In this document: positions 1-8,245 of the stretch, in pieces | Numbering within the stretch: the first letter of the stretch is position 1 | How the letters are laid out: every line of letters starts with the position of its first letter | DNA from: a virus | Length of the DNA: 21,449 nucleotides | Reading direction: 5' to 3' (one strand) | Virus record (IMG/VR): IMGVR_UViG_3300030019_001127 | Coordinates: 1 to 21,449 of that record | Made by a program: the position numbers and the translations under genes | The notes under the pieces: generated by a model | Seen by the model: the letters and a program-made list of their open reading frames with translations, nothing else | The model's database searches: none | What the model was told of the DNA's origin: nothing

Positions 1-128
1 TGAAAATATTATTGTTTTTTCATAAAGGTTACATGATTATCACATCGGTGGTATTTTTTCCATTTCTTGTTTTAGATATGAAGAGTAGAAATTTAATAAA
101 TAAAAAACTAAACATTTAAATTAAAAAA

Positions 129-2687
129 ATGAATTATTCAAAAGAAGTAGTAGATGCAATTAAAGACAGTAAGGTTATTGCAATTGAGATTAAATCAAAA
201 TCAATTAGACCTGAACATTTATTTTTAGCATTAATTAAAGATGAAGGAAGTGAAGCATATCAAATATTGCATGATATGAATCTTAATATTGATGCAATAG
301 TGCGGACATTAAAGGATTTCTCCCTAACATTACAATCTCAAATTGGCGAAGTTAAATTAAGAAGCAATGCTGTTATACCATTAGATATGGAAACAGAAAA
401 AATTTTAAAAAATGCTCTTATTTTTGCAAATGATATGGGTTCTAATGAAGTGAGTGTAGAACATGTGTTTTATGCGATTTTAGAAAACGAGCAAAATTTG
501 GTGACAGATTTGTTTAAAAAATCACCATCAACTTTTAAAAATTTGAAATCTAGATTGAAACATGATGATGAAAGCTCAATTGAGGATAGCGAAGAATATG
601 ATGAATATGATATCAATAAAGATTATTCAGATGAAATGAACGAATCAGATTCATCAAAAGATAAAGTAAATAAAAATTCTAAAACAAAATTGATAGATCA
701 ATTTGGTACAGATTTAACTAAACTTGCAAAAGATGGTAAATTGGATCCAGTTGTAGGAAGAAAAGATGAGATAAAAAGAATTTCTCAAATTTTATCAAGA
801 CGTAAGAAAAATAACCCTGTTCTGGTTGGTGAACCAGGTGTTGGTAAATCTGCAATAGTAGAAGGTATTGCTCAGCTTATTGTTGATGGTAATGTTCCTG
901 AAAATCTGTTGGATAAAAAAGTTATCACTTTAGATATGGCATCATTGGTTGCTGGTACAAAATATCGTGGTGAATTTGAACAACGATTGAGAGGTATCAT
1001 CAAAGAAATGGATGAAAACCGAAATATTATTTTATTTATTGATGAAATACATACAATTATCGGTGCAGGATCAGCATCAGGTTCATTAGATGCTTCAAAC
1101 ATGTTAAAACCTGCTTTGTCAAGAGGTGCTTTTCAATGTATTGGTGCTACAACTTTGGAAGAATATCGTAAATATATTGAGAAAGATGGTGCATTAGAAC
1201 GTAGATTCCAAAAAATTGTAGTTGAACCAACATCTAAATCAGAAACTCTGGAAATATTGAAAAATATTAAAGATAAATATGAAGAACATCATCAAGTAAC
1301 ATATACAGATGAAGCATTAGCTGCTTGTGTTGATTTGACAGATAAATATATGTCTGAAAAATTCCTACCAGATAAAGCTATTGATGCATTAGATGAAGCT
1401 GGATCAAAAGTACATGTAAATAAATCTACAACTCTTCCTAAGAAGATTCAAGATTTAGACAAAAAACTTAAAAAAGTCACTGCAGAAAAAGAAAAATTTG
1501 TTTTTGAACAAAAATTTGAAATGGCTGCAACAAAACGTGATATTGAAAGACCATTAATTGCAGAACTTGAAAAAGAAAAGGAAAAATGGAGAACCGCATT
1601 ACAATCTAAAAAACGTGAAACCGTAACAAAAGATGATGTTGCTGAGGTTATAGCATTGATGACTAAAATTCCAATTGATAGTATATCAAGTGATGAAAAC
1701 AACAAATTAAAAATGATGGCTGAAAAAGTCAAAGGTGTTGTTATCGGACAAGATGAAGCTGTTGATAAATTAGTTAGAGCAGTTAAAAGAGCCAGAATTG
1801 GTATCAAAGAACATAAAAAGCCAGTAGGCTCATTTATCTTCTTAGGACCAACAGGAGTTGGAAAAACTTATCTTGGAAAAACTCTTGCGAAAGAATTATT
1901 TGGATCAGAAGATTCTATGATTAGAATTGATATGAGTGAATATGGTGAAAAACATAACGTTTCAAGGTTAATTGGTTCACCTCCAGGATATGTAGGATAT
2001 GAAGATGGTGGTGAACTTACAGAAGCAGTAAGACGTAAACCTTATTCAATTGTTCTTCTTGATGAAATTGAAAAAGCACATCCTGATGTTTATAATATTT
2101 TACTTCAAGTGTTAGATGATGGCGTTTTGACAGACAGTTATGGACGTAGAGTTGATTTTAGAAACACTATTATCATCATGACATCAAATACTGGATCAAG
2201 AAAACTAAAAGAATTTGGAACAGGTATCGGCTTTAACATTAAAAAGGATGTTCAAAAAGAACAAAATTCTGTTATTGATAAAGAATTGAAAAAAACTTTT
2301 GCGCCAGAATTTTTAAACAGAATTGATGAAGTCATTATGTTTAATTCATTATCAAAAGAAAACATTAGTTTGATTGTTGATGTTGAAGTAAAAAATTTAA
2401 TTAGCAGGTTGAAAGAACTTGGATATGGTGTTAATATTGCACAGTCACTTAAAGATTTTCTCTATGAAAATGGATACGATCAAGAATATGGTGCAAGACC
2501 TCTGAAGAGAGCAATTCAAAAACACATTGAAGATAGTATTACTGATGCTATTCTCAATGAAGAAATTGAAGTTGGTGATAATATATCGTTAGAATATGAT
2601 CAAGAAGCATCTAAAGTTAACTTAGTCAAAATTAAAAAAGATGAAGATATCAATTTGTTTGTTGAAGAACCAGAATCAGTAAAATAA
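129..2687 (+). CDS. clpC: ClpC-like AAA+ protein unfoldase
   Basis: Probable Hsp100 unfoldase that threads proteins into the ClpP protease. Visible in order: Clp N-terminal repeats (about residues 1-140), a very acidic linker (147-176), AAA+ domain 1 with Walker A GEPGVGKS (234-241), pore loop KYRGEFE (279-285), Walker B ILFIDE (301-306) and Arg finger region ALERRF (355-360), a ClpC-type coiled middle domain (about 437-490), AAA+ domain 2 with GPTGVGKT (573-580), GYVGYE pore loop (620-625), IVLLDE (641-646), and sensor-2 GARPLKR (788-794). An IGF tripeptide (700-702) sits where ClpA/ClpC carry the ClpP-docking loop, so it may use the host ClpP; no clpP is in the window. The 852-aa length is normal for ClpC and all ATPase motifs are intact. 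The start follows an A-rich tract without Shine-Dalgarno sequence. Bases 1-128 upstream show no recognisable gene. Confidence 0.95.
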   Translation: MNYSKEVVDAIKDSKVIAIEIKSKSIRPEHLFLALIKDEGSEAYQILHDMNLNIDAIVRTLKDFSLTLQSQIGEVKLRSNAVIPLDMETEKILKNALIFANDMGSNEVSVEHVFYAILENEQNLVTDLFKKSPSTFKNLKSRLKHDDESSIEDSEEYDEYDINKDYSDEMNESDSSKDKVNKNSKTKLIDQFGTDLTKLAKDGKLDPVVGRKDEIKRISQILSRRKKNNPVLVGEPGVGKSAIVEGIAQLIVDGNVPENLLDKKVITLDMASLVAGTKYRGEFEQRLRGIIKEMDENRNIILFIDEIHTIIGAGSASGSLDASNMLKPALSRGAFQCIGATTLEEYRKYIEKDGALERRFQKIVVEPTSKSETLEILKNIKDKYEEHHQVTYTDEALAACVDLTDKYMSEKFLPDKAIDALDEAGSKVHVNKSTTLPKKIQDLDKKLKKVTAEKEKFVFEQKFEMAATKRDIERPLIAELEKEKEKWRTALQSKKRETVTKDDVAEVIALMTKIPIDSISSDENNKLKMMAEKVKGVVIGQDEAVDKLVRAVKRARIGIKEHKKPVGSFIFLGPTGVGKTYLGKTLAKELFGSEDSMIRIDMSEYGEKHNVSRLIGSPPGYVGYEDGGELTEAVRRKPYSIVLLDEIEKAHPDVYNILLQVLDDGVLTDSYGRRVDFRNTIIIMTSNTGSRKLKEFGTGIGFNIKKDVQKEQNSVIDKELKKTFAPEFLNRIDEVIMFNSLSKENISLIVDVEVKNLISRLKELGYGVNIAQSLKDFLYENGYDQEYGARPLKRAIQKHIEDSITDAILNEEIEVGDNISLEYDQEASKVNLVKIKKDEDINLFVEEPESVK

Positions 2688-2690
2688 TAA

Positions 2691-2728
2691 AAAAGAAAAA
2701 CCTCTGAAATTTCAGAGGTTTTTCTTTT
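2691..2728. terminator. Palindromic intrinsic terminator after clpC
   Basis: A perfect inverted repeat: a core AACCTCTGAAATTTCAGAGG is extended on both sides by A-rich and T-rich arms, giving 38 palindromic bases followed by more T. It begins 3 nt after the clpC stop codon. Because the A and T arms are symmetrical it could stop transcription from either side. Confidence 0.9.
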
Positions 2729-2764
2729 TTTGTAATTAAATAAAGATTTTTTTCTTTAATTAAA

Positions 2765-2774
2765 TTTATATATA
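2765..2774 (+). promoter_or_regulatory. Candidate phage promoter box TTTATATATA
   Basis: TTTATATATA ends 21 nt before the start codon at 2796 and lies just after the clpC terminator, where a new promoter is needed. The same box recurs ahead of other operons in this window. Assignment as a promoter is inference from spacing and recurrence. Confidence 0.4.
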
Positions 2775-2775
2775 A

Positions 2776-2790
2776 TGTTAAAATTTAACA
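2776..2790. promoter_or_regulatory. Small palindrome, possible operator
   Basis: TGTTAAAATTTAACA is a perfect inverted repeat around a single central A. It lies between the candidate promoter box and the start codon at 2796, the place for an operator. In DNA this AT-rich such palindromes also arise by chance. Confidence 0.25.
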
Positions 2791-2795
2791 TATAA

Positions 2796-3188
2796 ATGAA
2801 TTTAGCAATTATAAATATTGTGTTGATTGGACACTGGATATCAGATTTCGTATTACAAAAGAATAAGAAAAAAACAAGAGCAAAGATTAAAAACAAAAAT
2901 GTGAAGCACATTGTACCTCACACTTTATTATATACATCAATATTGACTTGTTTAATTATTATATCTCAATTTTTAAATATTATACATTCTAAATATTATT
3001 TTTCAATTTTCTACTTTTTCATTATAACTTATATTACACATTTTCTTACAGATTTTTATATAACAAAAATAAATGAGAAACATTTAAAGAAAAATAAAAG
3101 ACATGAATATTTTGTAACTATTGGAATAGATCAATTTTTACATTATTCTATGTTATTTAGTACTTTGTATATTTTGTATATTTGCTAA
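2796..3188 (+). CDS. DUF3307-like small membrane protein
   Basis: 130-aa hydrophobic protein with about four membrane segments (roughly residues 1-20, 42-64, 68-90 and 110-129) separated by a lysine-rich loop (22-38). The spaced motifs match my memory of the DUF3307 family: an early GHWISDFVLQ (H13, D17, Q21), a central PHTLLY (H42), THFLTDFY (H81, D85), and a late IGIDQFLHY (D112, Q113, H116). His/Asp pairs inside membrane segments suggest metal binding or catalysis, but the family has no established function. It is the only plus-strand gene here; its last 36 bases overlap the end of the convergent kinase gene. Confident of the membrane protein, fairly confident of the family. Confidence 0.75.
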   Translation: MNLAIINIVLIGHWISDFVLQKNKKKTRAKIKNKNVKHIVPHTLLYTSILTCLIIISQFLNIIHSKYYFSIFYFFIITYITHFLTDFYITKINEKHLKKNKRHEYFVTIGIDQFLHYSMLFSTLYILYIC

Positions 3189-3683
3189 AAAATCAACAGC
3201 CTTTTGTTCCAACTCTTTTATATTACCATCATTTTCAATATAATAATCATAATCATAATTAGCAACATTCATATCCGAATCATTGTTAGGAACATCTCTA
3301 TCGTCTCTATTTAATAATACTGTAACACAATCTTCTTTATAATAATCCACAAACTTTTGAATTTCATGTGGTTCTCTACAATGAATAAAATAGATAGCAT
3401 CTAATTTATTTACTGGTGTTAATTTTTTATGATGTTTTGATATTTTATCTGTCATAGAAGTAAATGGACCGTTGTTATATTCACTCCATATTCTTTTTAT
3501 ATCAGATAGAAATTTTCTAGCTTCATTTGTTTTTTTTCCATCCCAGCCAAAATTTCTCTTTGAGATTTTTTTAACAGTATCAATTGTTGACCAGTTTACA
3601 CTATTTGAATGTTGCTTTATGCAAAAATTTGCAAACTTGTCTTTCCCAGTGCGTGACGAACCATTAAGTAGTATTACTTTCAT
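3153..3683 (-). CDS. P-loop deoxynucleoside monophosphate kinase (T4 gp1-like)
   Basis: 176-aa P-loop kinase. The N-terminus MKVILLNGSSRTGKDKFA carries a Walker A motif GSSRTGKD (8-15) directly after the first beta strand, as in T4 gp1 and related deoxynucleotide kinases. Further family-like segments are FGWDGKKTNEARKFL (45-59), the IHCREPHEI segment (100-108) that would contain the lid or base-contacting Arg, and a late acidic stretch ending NDGNIKELE (151-159). The expected role is conversion of dNMPs to dNDPs for phage DNA synthesis, fitting with the thymidine kinase elsewhere in the window. It starts 11 nt after the stop of the GIY-YIG gene, so both are probably on one transcript. Substrate specificity cannot be read from the sequence. 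Confidence 0.75.
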   Translation of the reverse strand: MKVILLNGSSRTGKDKFANFCIKQHSNSVNWSTIDTVKKISKRNFGWDGKKTNEARKFLSDIKRIWSEYNNGPFTSMTDKISKHHKKLTPVNKLDAIYFIHCREPHEIQKFVDYYKEDCVTVLLNRDDRDVPNNDSDMNVANYDYDYYIENDGNIKELEQKAVDFLANIQNIQSTK

Positions 3684-3694
3684 TTTTTCATTTT

Positions 3695-4447
3695 TTATTT
3701 TTTATTGTATCTCCAAATAAATCCACCAGATTTTTTAGATTTTTCTTTAGCACATCTGCAAATTGCTGCTTTATTTATTTTTAATGTTTTTGATGCTTCA
3801 GCTAATGATTTCCATTTTTTTATAAAATTCATATTTAAATCATATTGATATATTTCAACTTCTTTATATGATGTTTTATTTGCTGTTAATATTTTTGGTT
3901 TTGACCATTTCACATGTGTATTAATATCATTATTTGTCATGTTTTTATATTCATCATCATATAAAAATAAATATCCTTTAAATGTTTTTCTGCTTTTCTG
4001 TAAAACATGAATCACACATTTAGATTCAAATTCAGTATCAACATCCATTATTTTATCAAAAGTTTTAATATAATTACCATCTTTGTCTAGCATCACAACT
4101 CTTCTAGCACCATTTCCTTTTTTAAAAGAACCACTATTTGCAAATGTTGCACCATCACCACCATCAGTATAATTTAACAAATCACAACCATCATTTAAAT
4201 ATTTTTTAATATAGATTTTTTCAAATTCTATCCATCTACTAATTGGAACTTCTTCTAATATCTCAAGTATTGGTTTCAATTTTTCTTCTCTTAATTTGTT
4301 AATCCAATTTCTTTTATGCGTATTCTTATCTCTACATTTATTTATATGATTTTTATATCTAACATGTGGATCATTTGCTTTTCCAATATATCTTATTTCA
4401 TTTGTTGTAGGATCCTTTAGTGCGTAAATAAATGTTGTTGTTCTCAT
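3695..4447 (-). CDS. GIY-YIG homing endonuclease with two NUMOD1-like repeats
   Basis: 250-aa free-standing homing endonuclease. The catalytic domain (about 1-95) has the paired motif FIY (6-8) and YIG (20-22), Arg30 and His34 on the next helix, acidic residues Glu74/Glu76 in WIEFEKIYI, and a closing LNYTDGG (91-97) typical of phage GIY-YIG enzymes. Two copies of a DNA-binding module follow, at about 116-165 and 197-247: each begins with a VxxLD/IYQYD beta strand, contains a helix-turn-helix-like core (SLAEASKTLKINKAAICRC in the second), and ends GYLFLY or GFIWRY. These resemble NUMOD1/IENR1 repeats. No intron or intein is visible next to it, so it probably spreads by cutting a homologous intergenic site in related phages. 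All key residues look intact. Confidence 0.9.
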   Translation of the reverse strand: MRTTTFIYALKDPTTNEIRYIGKANDPHVRYKNHINKCRDKNTHKRNWINKLREEKLKPILEILEEVPISRWIEFEKIYIKKYLNDGCDLLNYTDGGDGATFANSGSFKKGNGARRVVMLDKDGNYIKTFDKIMDVDTEFESKCVIHVLQKSRKTFKGYLFLYDDEYKNMTNNDINTHVKWSKPKILTANKTSYKEVEIYQYDLNMNFIKKWKSLAEASKTLKINKAAICRCAKEKSKKSGGFIWRYNKK

Positions 4448-4463
4448 ATATAACTTTTTATTG

Positions 4464-4473
4464 TATATATAAA
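4464..4473 (-). promoter_or_regulatory. Candidate phage promoter box TTTATATATA
   Basis: Read on the minus strand this is TTTATATATA ending 16 nt before the start codon at 4447. It would serve the GIY-YIG and kinase genes. Inferred from recurrence of the box ahead of other genes. Confidence 0.4.
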
Positions 4474-4503
4474 AATATATTCGTCCTATTTTAGCAAATC
4501 CAT

Positions 4504-5112
4504 TTATAATTCAGAATTATTGATTATTTTTTTTAATTTATCTGTTCTTAGTTCTTTTTCAGATAACTTATGATTTTGATATAATATGCTATCATATTTA
4601 ATTTTTACTTTAAGTTCACTGAAATCACAATTGCCAGAAAATGATAAATTGTTTTGAATTTTAGTGAATTGTAAGCCAGTGTAACAAATTGTTAAAACAT
4701 TAGATACTTTAACTTTAACTGAAAATTTTGTTTTATTTTCAATCAAGTTCATAATATACTCATATGGTTGAATTCTATTTCCAACATAATTACAATTAAA
4801 TATAAACTTATTATTTTTTATTGATTTTAAATTACCCTCCAATAATTGTTTATCATCTAATTCAAATTCAACAAAATATTCTAATAGACTAAGAGGATTA
4901 TATCTTGGTGTTTTAGGTGAAAAATAATCGCTGGTATATGCACCACCAGCTCCAGTGTATATACCATTATATACACCATTATATACACCATTATATATAC
5001 CACCACTATTATATATATTACTACTAAGTCCATTTCCACTTATAGTTGATGCTGCGATATTTACAATGGATGTGGTATCTAAAGATGAATATATTGAATT
5101 TAAATCTGACAT
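4504..5112 (-). CDS. Unknown phage protein with Tyr-Asn-Gly repeats
   Basis: 202-aa protein of unknown function. Residues 1-60 are low complexity, rich in Ser, Asn, Gly and Tyr, with a short tandem IYNGVYNGVYNGIYTG (about 39-54). From about residue 74 a compact domain begins with LLEYFVEFELDDKQLLEG and alternates beta-like segments, which suggests a small beta-rich virion or baseplate component. It is transcribed away from the structural block that begins at 5194, sharing the short intergenic region with it. The repeats are encoded by 12-bp DNA units, so copy number may vary between relatives. I do not recognise a family. Confidence 0.7.
   Translation of the reverse strand: MSDLNSIYSSLDTTSIVNIAASTISGNGLSSNIYNSGGIYNGVYNGVYNGIYTGAGGAYTSDYFSPKTPRYNPLSLLEYFVEFELDDKQLLEGNLKSIKNNKFIFNCNYVGNRIQPYEYIMNLIENKTKFSVKVKVSNVLTICYTGLQFTKIQNNLSFSGNCDFSELKVKIKYDSILYQNHKLSEKELRTDKLKKIINNSEL
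4963..4998. repeat. 12-bp tandem repeat inside a coding region
   Basis: Three near-identical consecutive 12-bp units (ACCATTATATAC, ACCATTATATAC, ACCATTATATAT on the plus strand) encode the YNGV/YNGI repeats of the minus-strand gene. The unit length is a multiple of three, so slippage would add or remove four residues without a frameshift. Confidence 0.85.
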
Positions 5113-5162
5113 AATGAATCTTTTTTATTATTTTATTATTTTAAGAATACAAAGTTTATTTT

Positions 5163-5173
5163 TTTATATATAA
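5163..5173. promoter_or_regulatory. Candidate bidirectional promoter box
   Basis: TTTATATATAA lies in the 81-bp region between divergent genes. On the plus strand the box ends 21 nt before the start codon at 5194, the same spacing as for 2796 and 12162. The core TTATATATAA is its own reverse complement, so it could also drive the minus gene starting at 5112, though with a leader of about 50 nt. An AAGGGA stretch just before the ATG at 5194 is a rare Shine-Dalgarno-like sequence in this window. Confidence 0.4.
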
Positions 5174-5193
5174 GAAAAAAGATATTCAAGGGA

Positions 5194-7113
5194 ATGGCTA
5201 AAGTATCAAAATTTATGAAAATAAATTCAAATGTCTTATTAGAATGGGCGTTTGATAATCAAAATTATATTGGTGAAAATTATAAAGTTATAACCAATCT
5301 TAATGAAAACAAGAAGAGAAGTTTTCTTTCTACATCAAATAATAATAATATTAGTAACAATCTATTTCAACTCGATTCAATATTGAGAAAATATTCTGTT
5401 ATTGACACATCAAAATATAATTTTTTACAAGAACAAGATTATAGCACTGCACCAGTACCATATGATATTGTTCGCTTATATTTACCAACATCTTATAATT
5501 TCTCTTTTAATAATTATATTGGATTATATTTAAAAATTTATGCATATGGATACTATAATAGTAGTGTTTATGAGCTATCTAATATATTTTTTGATTCAAC
5601 TTCATCTAACTCTGGGTTAACTCAGCTTATATCACCATTTATTTATGATGAGCAAGAATGGGGTAAATATTATGAATTTCAAATACCATCTGTTGATTAT
5701 TTATCTAATCAGAGATTGATCTCAGCGACAGGTAACACAGTTTGGGATAATAGTATTAATGCAAATTTGACATTAGATGAAGGATTAAGTCAAACTGCAC
5801 CAATATTTTTAGATTTTCAGTATATTATCGCAAAAGAAACAGTTTTAGGTACAACATATTATTATACTACAGAATCTTATAAATCTTCATTCCCAAAAGC
5901 TCCTGAGTATAATACATTAGCTGTAAATATTCAAGAATCTTCTGATGGTGATTTCTTTGAGATTTTTGGAACATATGGAACATCTAATGAAAATTTGGAT
6001 AATTTTGTTAGAGAAGTTGAAAATAAAGGTCGTAAGATTAGAATAGAATATGATGTTTTTTTATATGAAGAAAATATTCAAACTAATTCTCAAACTATTG
6101 CTGTTACGGGCGGAGTTAATGATGATTTTACTAAAAAAATATTATATAGACCAATTTTAACATTTTCTAATACAACCGCAGCAATAAAAGTTACAATGAA
6201 AGTTATAGATTTAATTGATATGAGTACAATTGAAAGATACTCATCTATTGGATTAAGTGGAAATATTCAAAAATATGGTAAAAAATTAATAAGTTTAAAT
6301 GTACAAAATCTAAATAAACTTAAAATTTATAATGCTAAACCTGATGAGATAGTATTGGGTAAAGATTATTTTTCAAGCAATTTAACAACTGAAATAATAA
6401 AAGTTAACTCTCCTCAATTGATTGAAGTTGGTAAAATAATAATAAATAGTCCATCATCTACAAGCGATTATAAAGGTATGGGATTATTAAATATTGTTAT
6501 TACGCCATTTGATAATGTTATTCAATTTAGACTTGCAAAAATACCAGATACTAATTCTGGTGTAGCAAATCAATTTGAAGTTTATGATATGTCTAACATA
6601 TTAAATAATTCTGAATTGATTTTAACTTTCAAATCTGATACTGAATCTATAGATAAATCTATCTACAATGAAGTTGATAATGATTATAAAAATGGTGTTG
6701 TAAATTTTAAAATAGTAGAAAATGATTTAAACATACTTAAAAAAATATACAATAAAGGTTATAATAATTTTTATTTAACTATTTTATCAAATAAAGATCA
6801 ATCAACAACAAATACGTCACAAGTAGTAGGAAAAAATAGAGTTAAAACTTTGTTATATTCTGGAACATATTCATTTTTTGAAGATATCAAATTTGTTGAA
6901 AATACAAATTTAAACTCTAGTACAATAACAAGTAATGATACGGTTGCTCCAACATCATCTACAAATTCTACGACACCTACGAATTCTACGAATTCTACAA
7001 CACCTACGAATTCTACAAATTCTACAGATACTACAATTTCTGAATGGCCCAAAGCGGGTAGAACAGTTATAATTTATACTAAATATAAAAATACATCAAA
7101 TACATCAAATTAA
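5194..7113 (+). CDS. Large virion-type structural protein with Ser/Thr/Asn/Pro tail
   Basis: 639-aa protein, first of four consecutive plus-strand genes with short gaps (12, 19 and 35 nt). It has no signal peptide or membrane segment. The body (about 1-590) is rich in Tyr, Asn, Ser and beta-type alternation, with segments such as NVLLEWAFDNQNYI (13-26) and NYIGLYLKIYAYGYY (107-121); this resembles structural proteins of T4-like phages of marine and Bacteroidota hosts, from memory of the style rather than a named family. Near the C-terminus (about 580-615) is a low-complexity linker of repeated STTPTNSTN units, then a short hydrophobic strand at the end. Likely a baseplate or tail protein; the linker may tether a surface-exposed end. 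Function not proven. Confidence 0.7.
   Translation: MAKVSKFMKINSNVLLEWAFDNQNYIGENYKVITNLNENKKRSFLSTSNNNNISNNLFQLDSILRKYSVIDTSKYNFLQEQDYSTAPVPYDIVRLYLPTSYNFSFNNYIGLYLKIYAYGYYNSSVYELSNIFFDSTSSNSGLTQLISPFIYDEQEWGKYYEFQIPSVDYLSNQRLISATGNTVWDNSINANLTLDEGLSQTAPIFLDFQYIIAKETVLGTTYYYTTESYKSSFPKAPEYNTLAVNIQESSDGDFFEIFGTYGTSNENLDNFVREVENKGRKIRIEYDVFLYEENIQTNSQTIAVTGGVNDDFTKKILYRPILTFSNTTAAIKVTMKVIDLIDMSTIERYSSIGLSGNIQKYGKKLISLNVQNLNKLKIYNAKPDEIVLGKDYFSSNLTTEIIKVNSPQLIEVGKIIINSPSSTSDYKGMGLLNIVITPFDNVIQFRLAKIPDTNSGVANQFEVYDMSNILNNSELILTFKSDTESIDKSIYNEVDNDYKNGVVNFKIVENDLNILKKIYNKGYNNFYLTILSNKDQSTTNTSQVVGKNRVKTLLYSGTYSFFEDIKFVENTNLNSSTITSNDTVAPTSSTNSTTPTNSTNSTTPTNSTNSTDTTISEWPKAGRTVIIYTKYKNTSNTSN
6961..7026 (+). 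repeat. 27-bp tandem repeat encoding a Ser/Thr/Asn/Pro linker
   Basis: Two full 27-bp units (6961-6987 and 6988-7014) that differ at only a few positions are followed by a partial third (7015-7026). Shorter 9-bp ACGAATTCT-type subunits make up each unit. They encode repeated NSTTPTNST in the C-terminal linker of the structural protein. Confidence 0.85.
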
Positions 7114-7125
7114 TAATTTTAAAAA

Positions 7126-8226
7126 ATGACAAATTCTATAAGTAATATTAATGATTTATTAATCAGTTTAAATGATGTTGATAGTTTATTGACAACAAAT
7201 TCTATAGTTGAAGATGATATTAAATTTCAAGGTGGAACTATTCTTTATTCATATAATAATATAATTATTGCGTCTGAAATAAGCGAAACATATTGGAATG
7301 AATTGCAAAAAAACACTAATATAGAATATATTCAAGAACTACCATTAAAACAATTTGGCGGTATAGATTATAGTCTAATTGGTCAATTGATTAGTAATAC
7401 ATCAACAAATAATAGTGATAGTAGCAATATTTCAGGTGTTACTCAAAATAAACAAACTGGAATATATCCAATAATCACAAATACGATATTAACAATAACG
7501 GCAAATACCAATAGTATATTTAGCTATAATATCACAGCGACAGGTACATTACCAATTACATATCAAGTTATTACGCCTGAAAATTATAGCGGAACTTTAA
7601 ATATAAAAAATATTAACACTTTGACAGGTGTTATAAAAAACCCTGGCACTTATTATATTACGATTAAAGCTATTAATGCTTTTGGATCATATACAAAAGA
7701 GTTGATACTAACAACAACAGATTTAGTTAAAATAACAAACACAAATCTTGAAGTTATAAACAAATTGGGTTCATTGTTTTCATATTTGATAGAATCTACT
7801 GGTTCTTTACCAAAAGTATACAGTATAGAAAATGAACCTTATGGTTTATCTATAAGTGATAATATTATAAGTGGTAGAATTGTATCTGGAGGAACGTATA
7901 ATATGACGATTAAGGCTTCTGGTTTAACAAATTCTGATTCTAAAATATTAAAAATAAATGTTGGACAATTACCAATCATAACAAGTTCATCACAAATTGC
8001 ATCTGAAGTCAATTCATTATTTGAGTATAATATAACATCTAACTATACTAGTGGAGTAACTTATAGTGTGATAGGTTCATTGAACAATGGACTAACATTT
8101 AAATTGAATAAAATACAAGGCACACCAACATCGGTTGGTTCTAATATAGTTACAATAAAAGCAATTAGTATGTTTGGCGAAAGCACACAAAATTTAACTA
8201 TTACTATTTATAAAATGAATAGTTAA
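7126..8226 (+). CDS. Virion-type protein with shared N-terminal module and three Ig-like repeats
   Basis: 366-aa protein. Residues 1-75 form a module also found at the start of the next gene (GGTILYSYNNIIIASEISE at 36-54 against GGTVVFVRDNVILATEISE there). A Ser/Asn-rich linker (about 88-113) leads to three tandem domains of about 80 residues (115-198, 200-279, 281-362). Each has the pattern of He_PIG-type immunoglobulin-like repeats: a starting I-T/S-N/S segment, a central FSYNITATGTLPITY-like strand, and a closing PGTYYITIKAINAFG-like strand. Ig-like domains on phage virions commonly decorate tails or capsids and bind carbohydrate on host cells. The context between structural genes supports a baseplate, fibre or decoration role. 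No catalytic motifs seen. Confidence 0.75.
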   Translation: MTNSISNINDLLISLNDVDSLLTTNSIVEDDIKFQGGTILYSYNNIIIASEISETYWNELQKNTNIEYIQELPLKQFGGIDYSLIGQLISNTSTNNSDSSNISGVTQNKQTGIYPIITNTILTITANTNSIFSYNITATGTLPITYQVITPENYSGTLNIKNINTLTGVIKNPGTYYITIKAINAFGSYTKELILTTTDLVKITNTNLEVINKLGSLFSYLIESTGSLPKVYSIENEPYGLSISDNIISGRIVSGGTYNMTIKASGLTNSDSKILKINVGQLPIITSSSQIASEVNSLFEYNITSNYTSGVTYSVIGSLNNGLTFKLNKIQGTPTSVGSNIVTIKAISMFGESTQNLTITIYKMNS

Positions 8227-8245
8227 TTTAAAATAATTATTAAAA

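Noticed and set aside
872-1807. Minus-strand ORFs inside clpC
   Set aside because: They are antisense frames of a clearly conserved AAA+ protein and show no motifs of their own.
4963-4998. CRISPR-like array or replication iterons
   Set aside because: The 12-bp units are contiguous, lack spacers and lie in a coding frame.
6798-7052. Val/Glu/Phe-repeat minus-strand ORF
   Set aside because: It is the antisense reading of the Ser/Thr/Asn/Pro repeat region of the structural gene.
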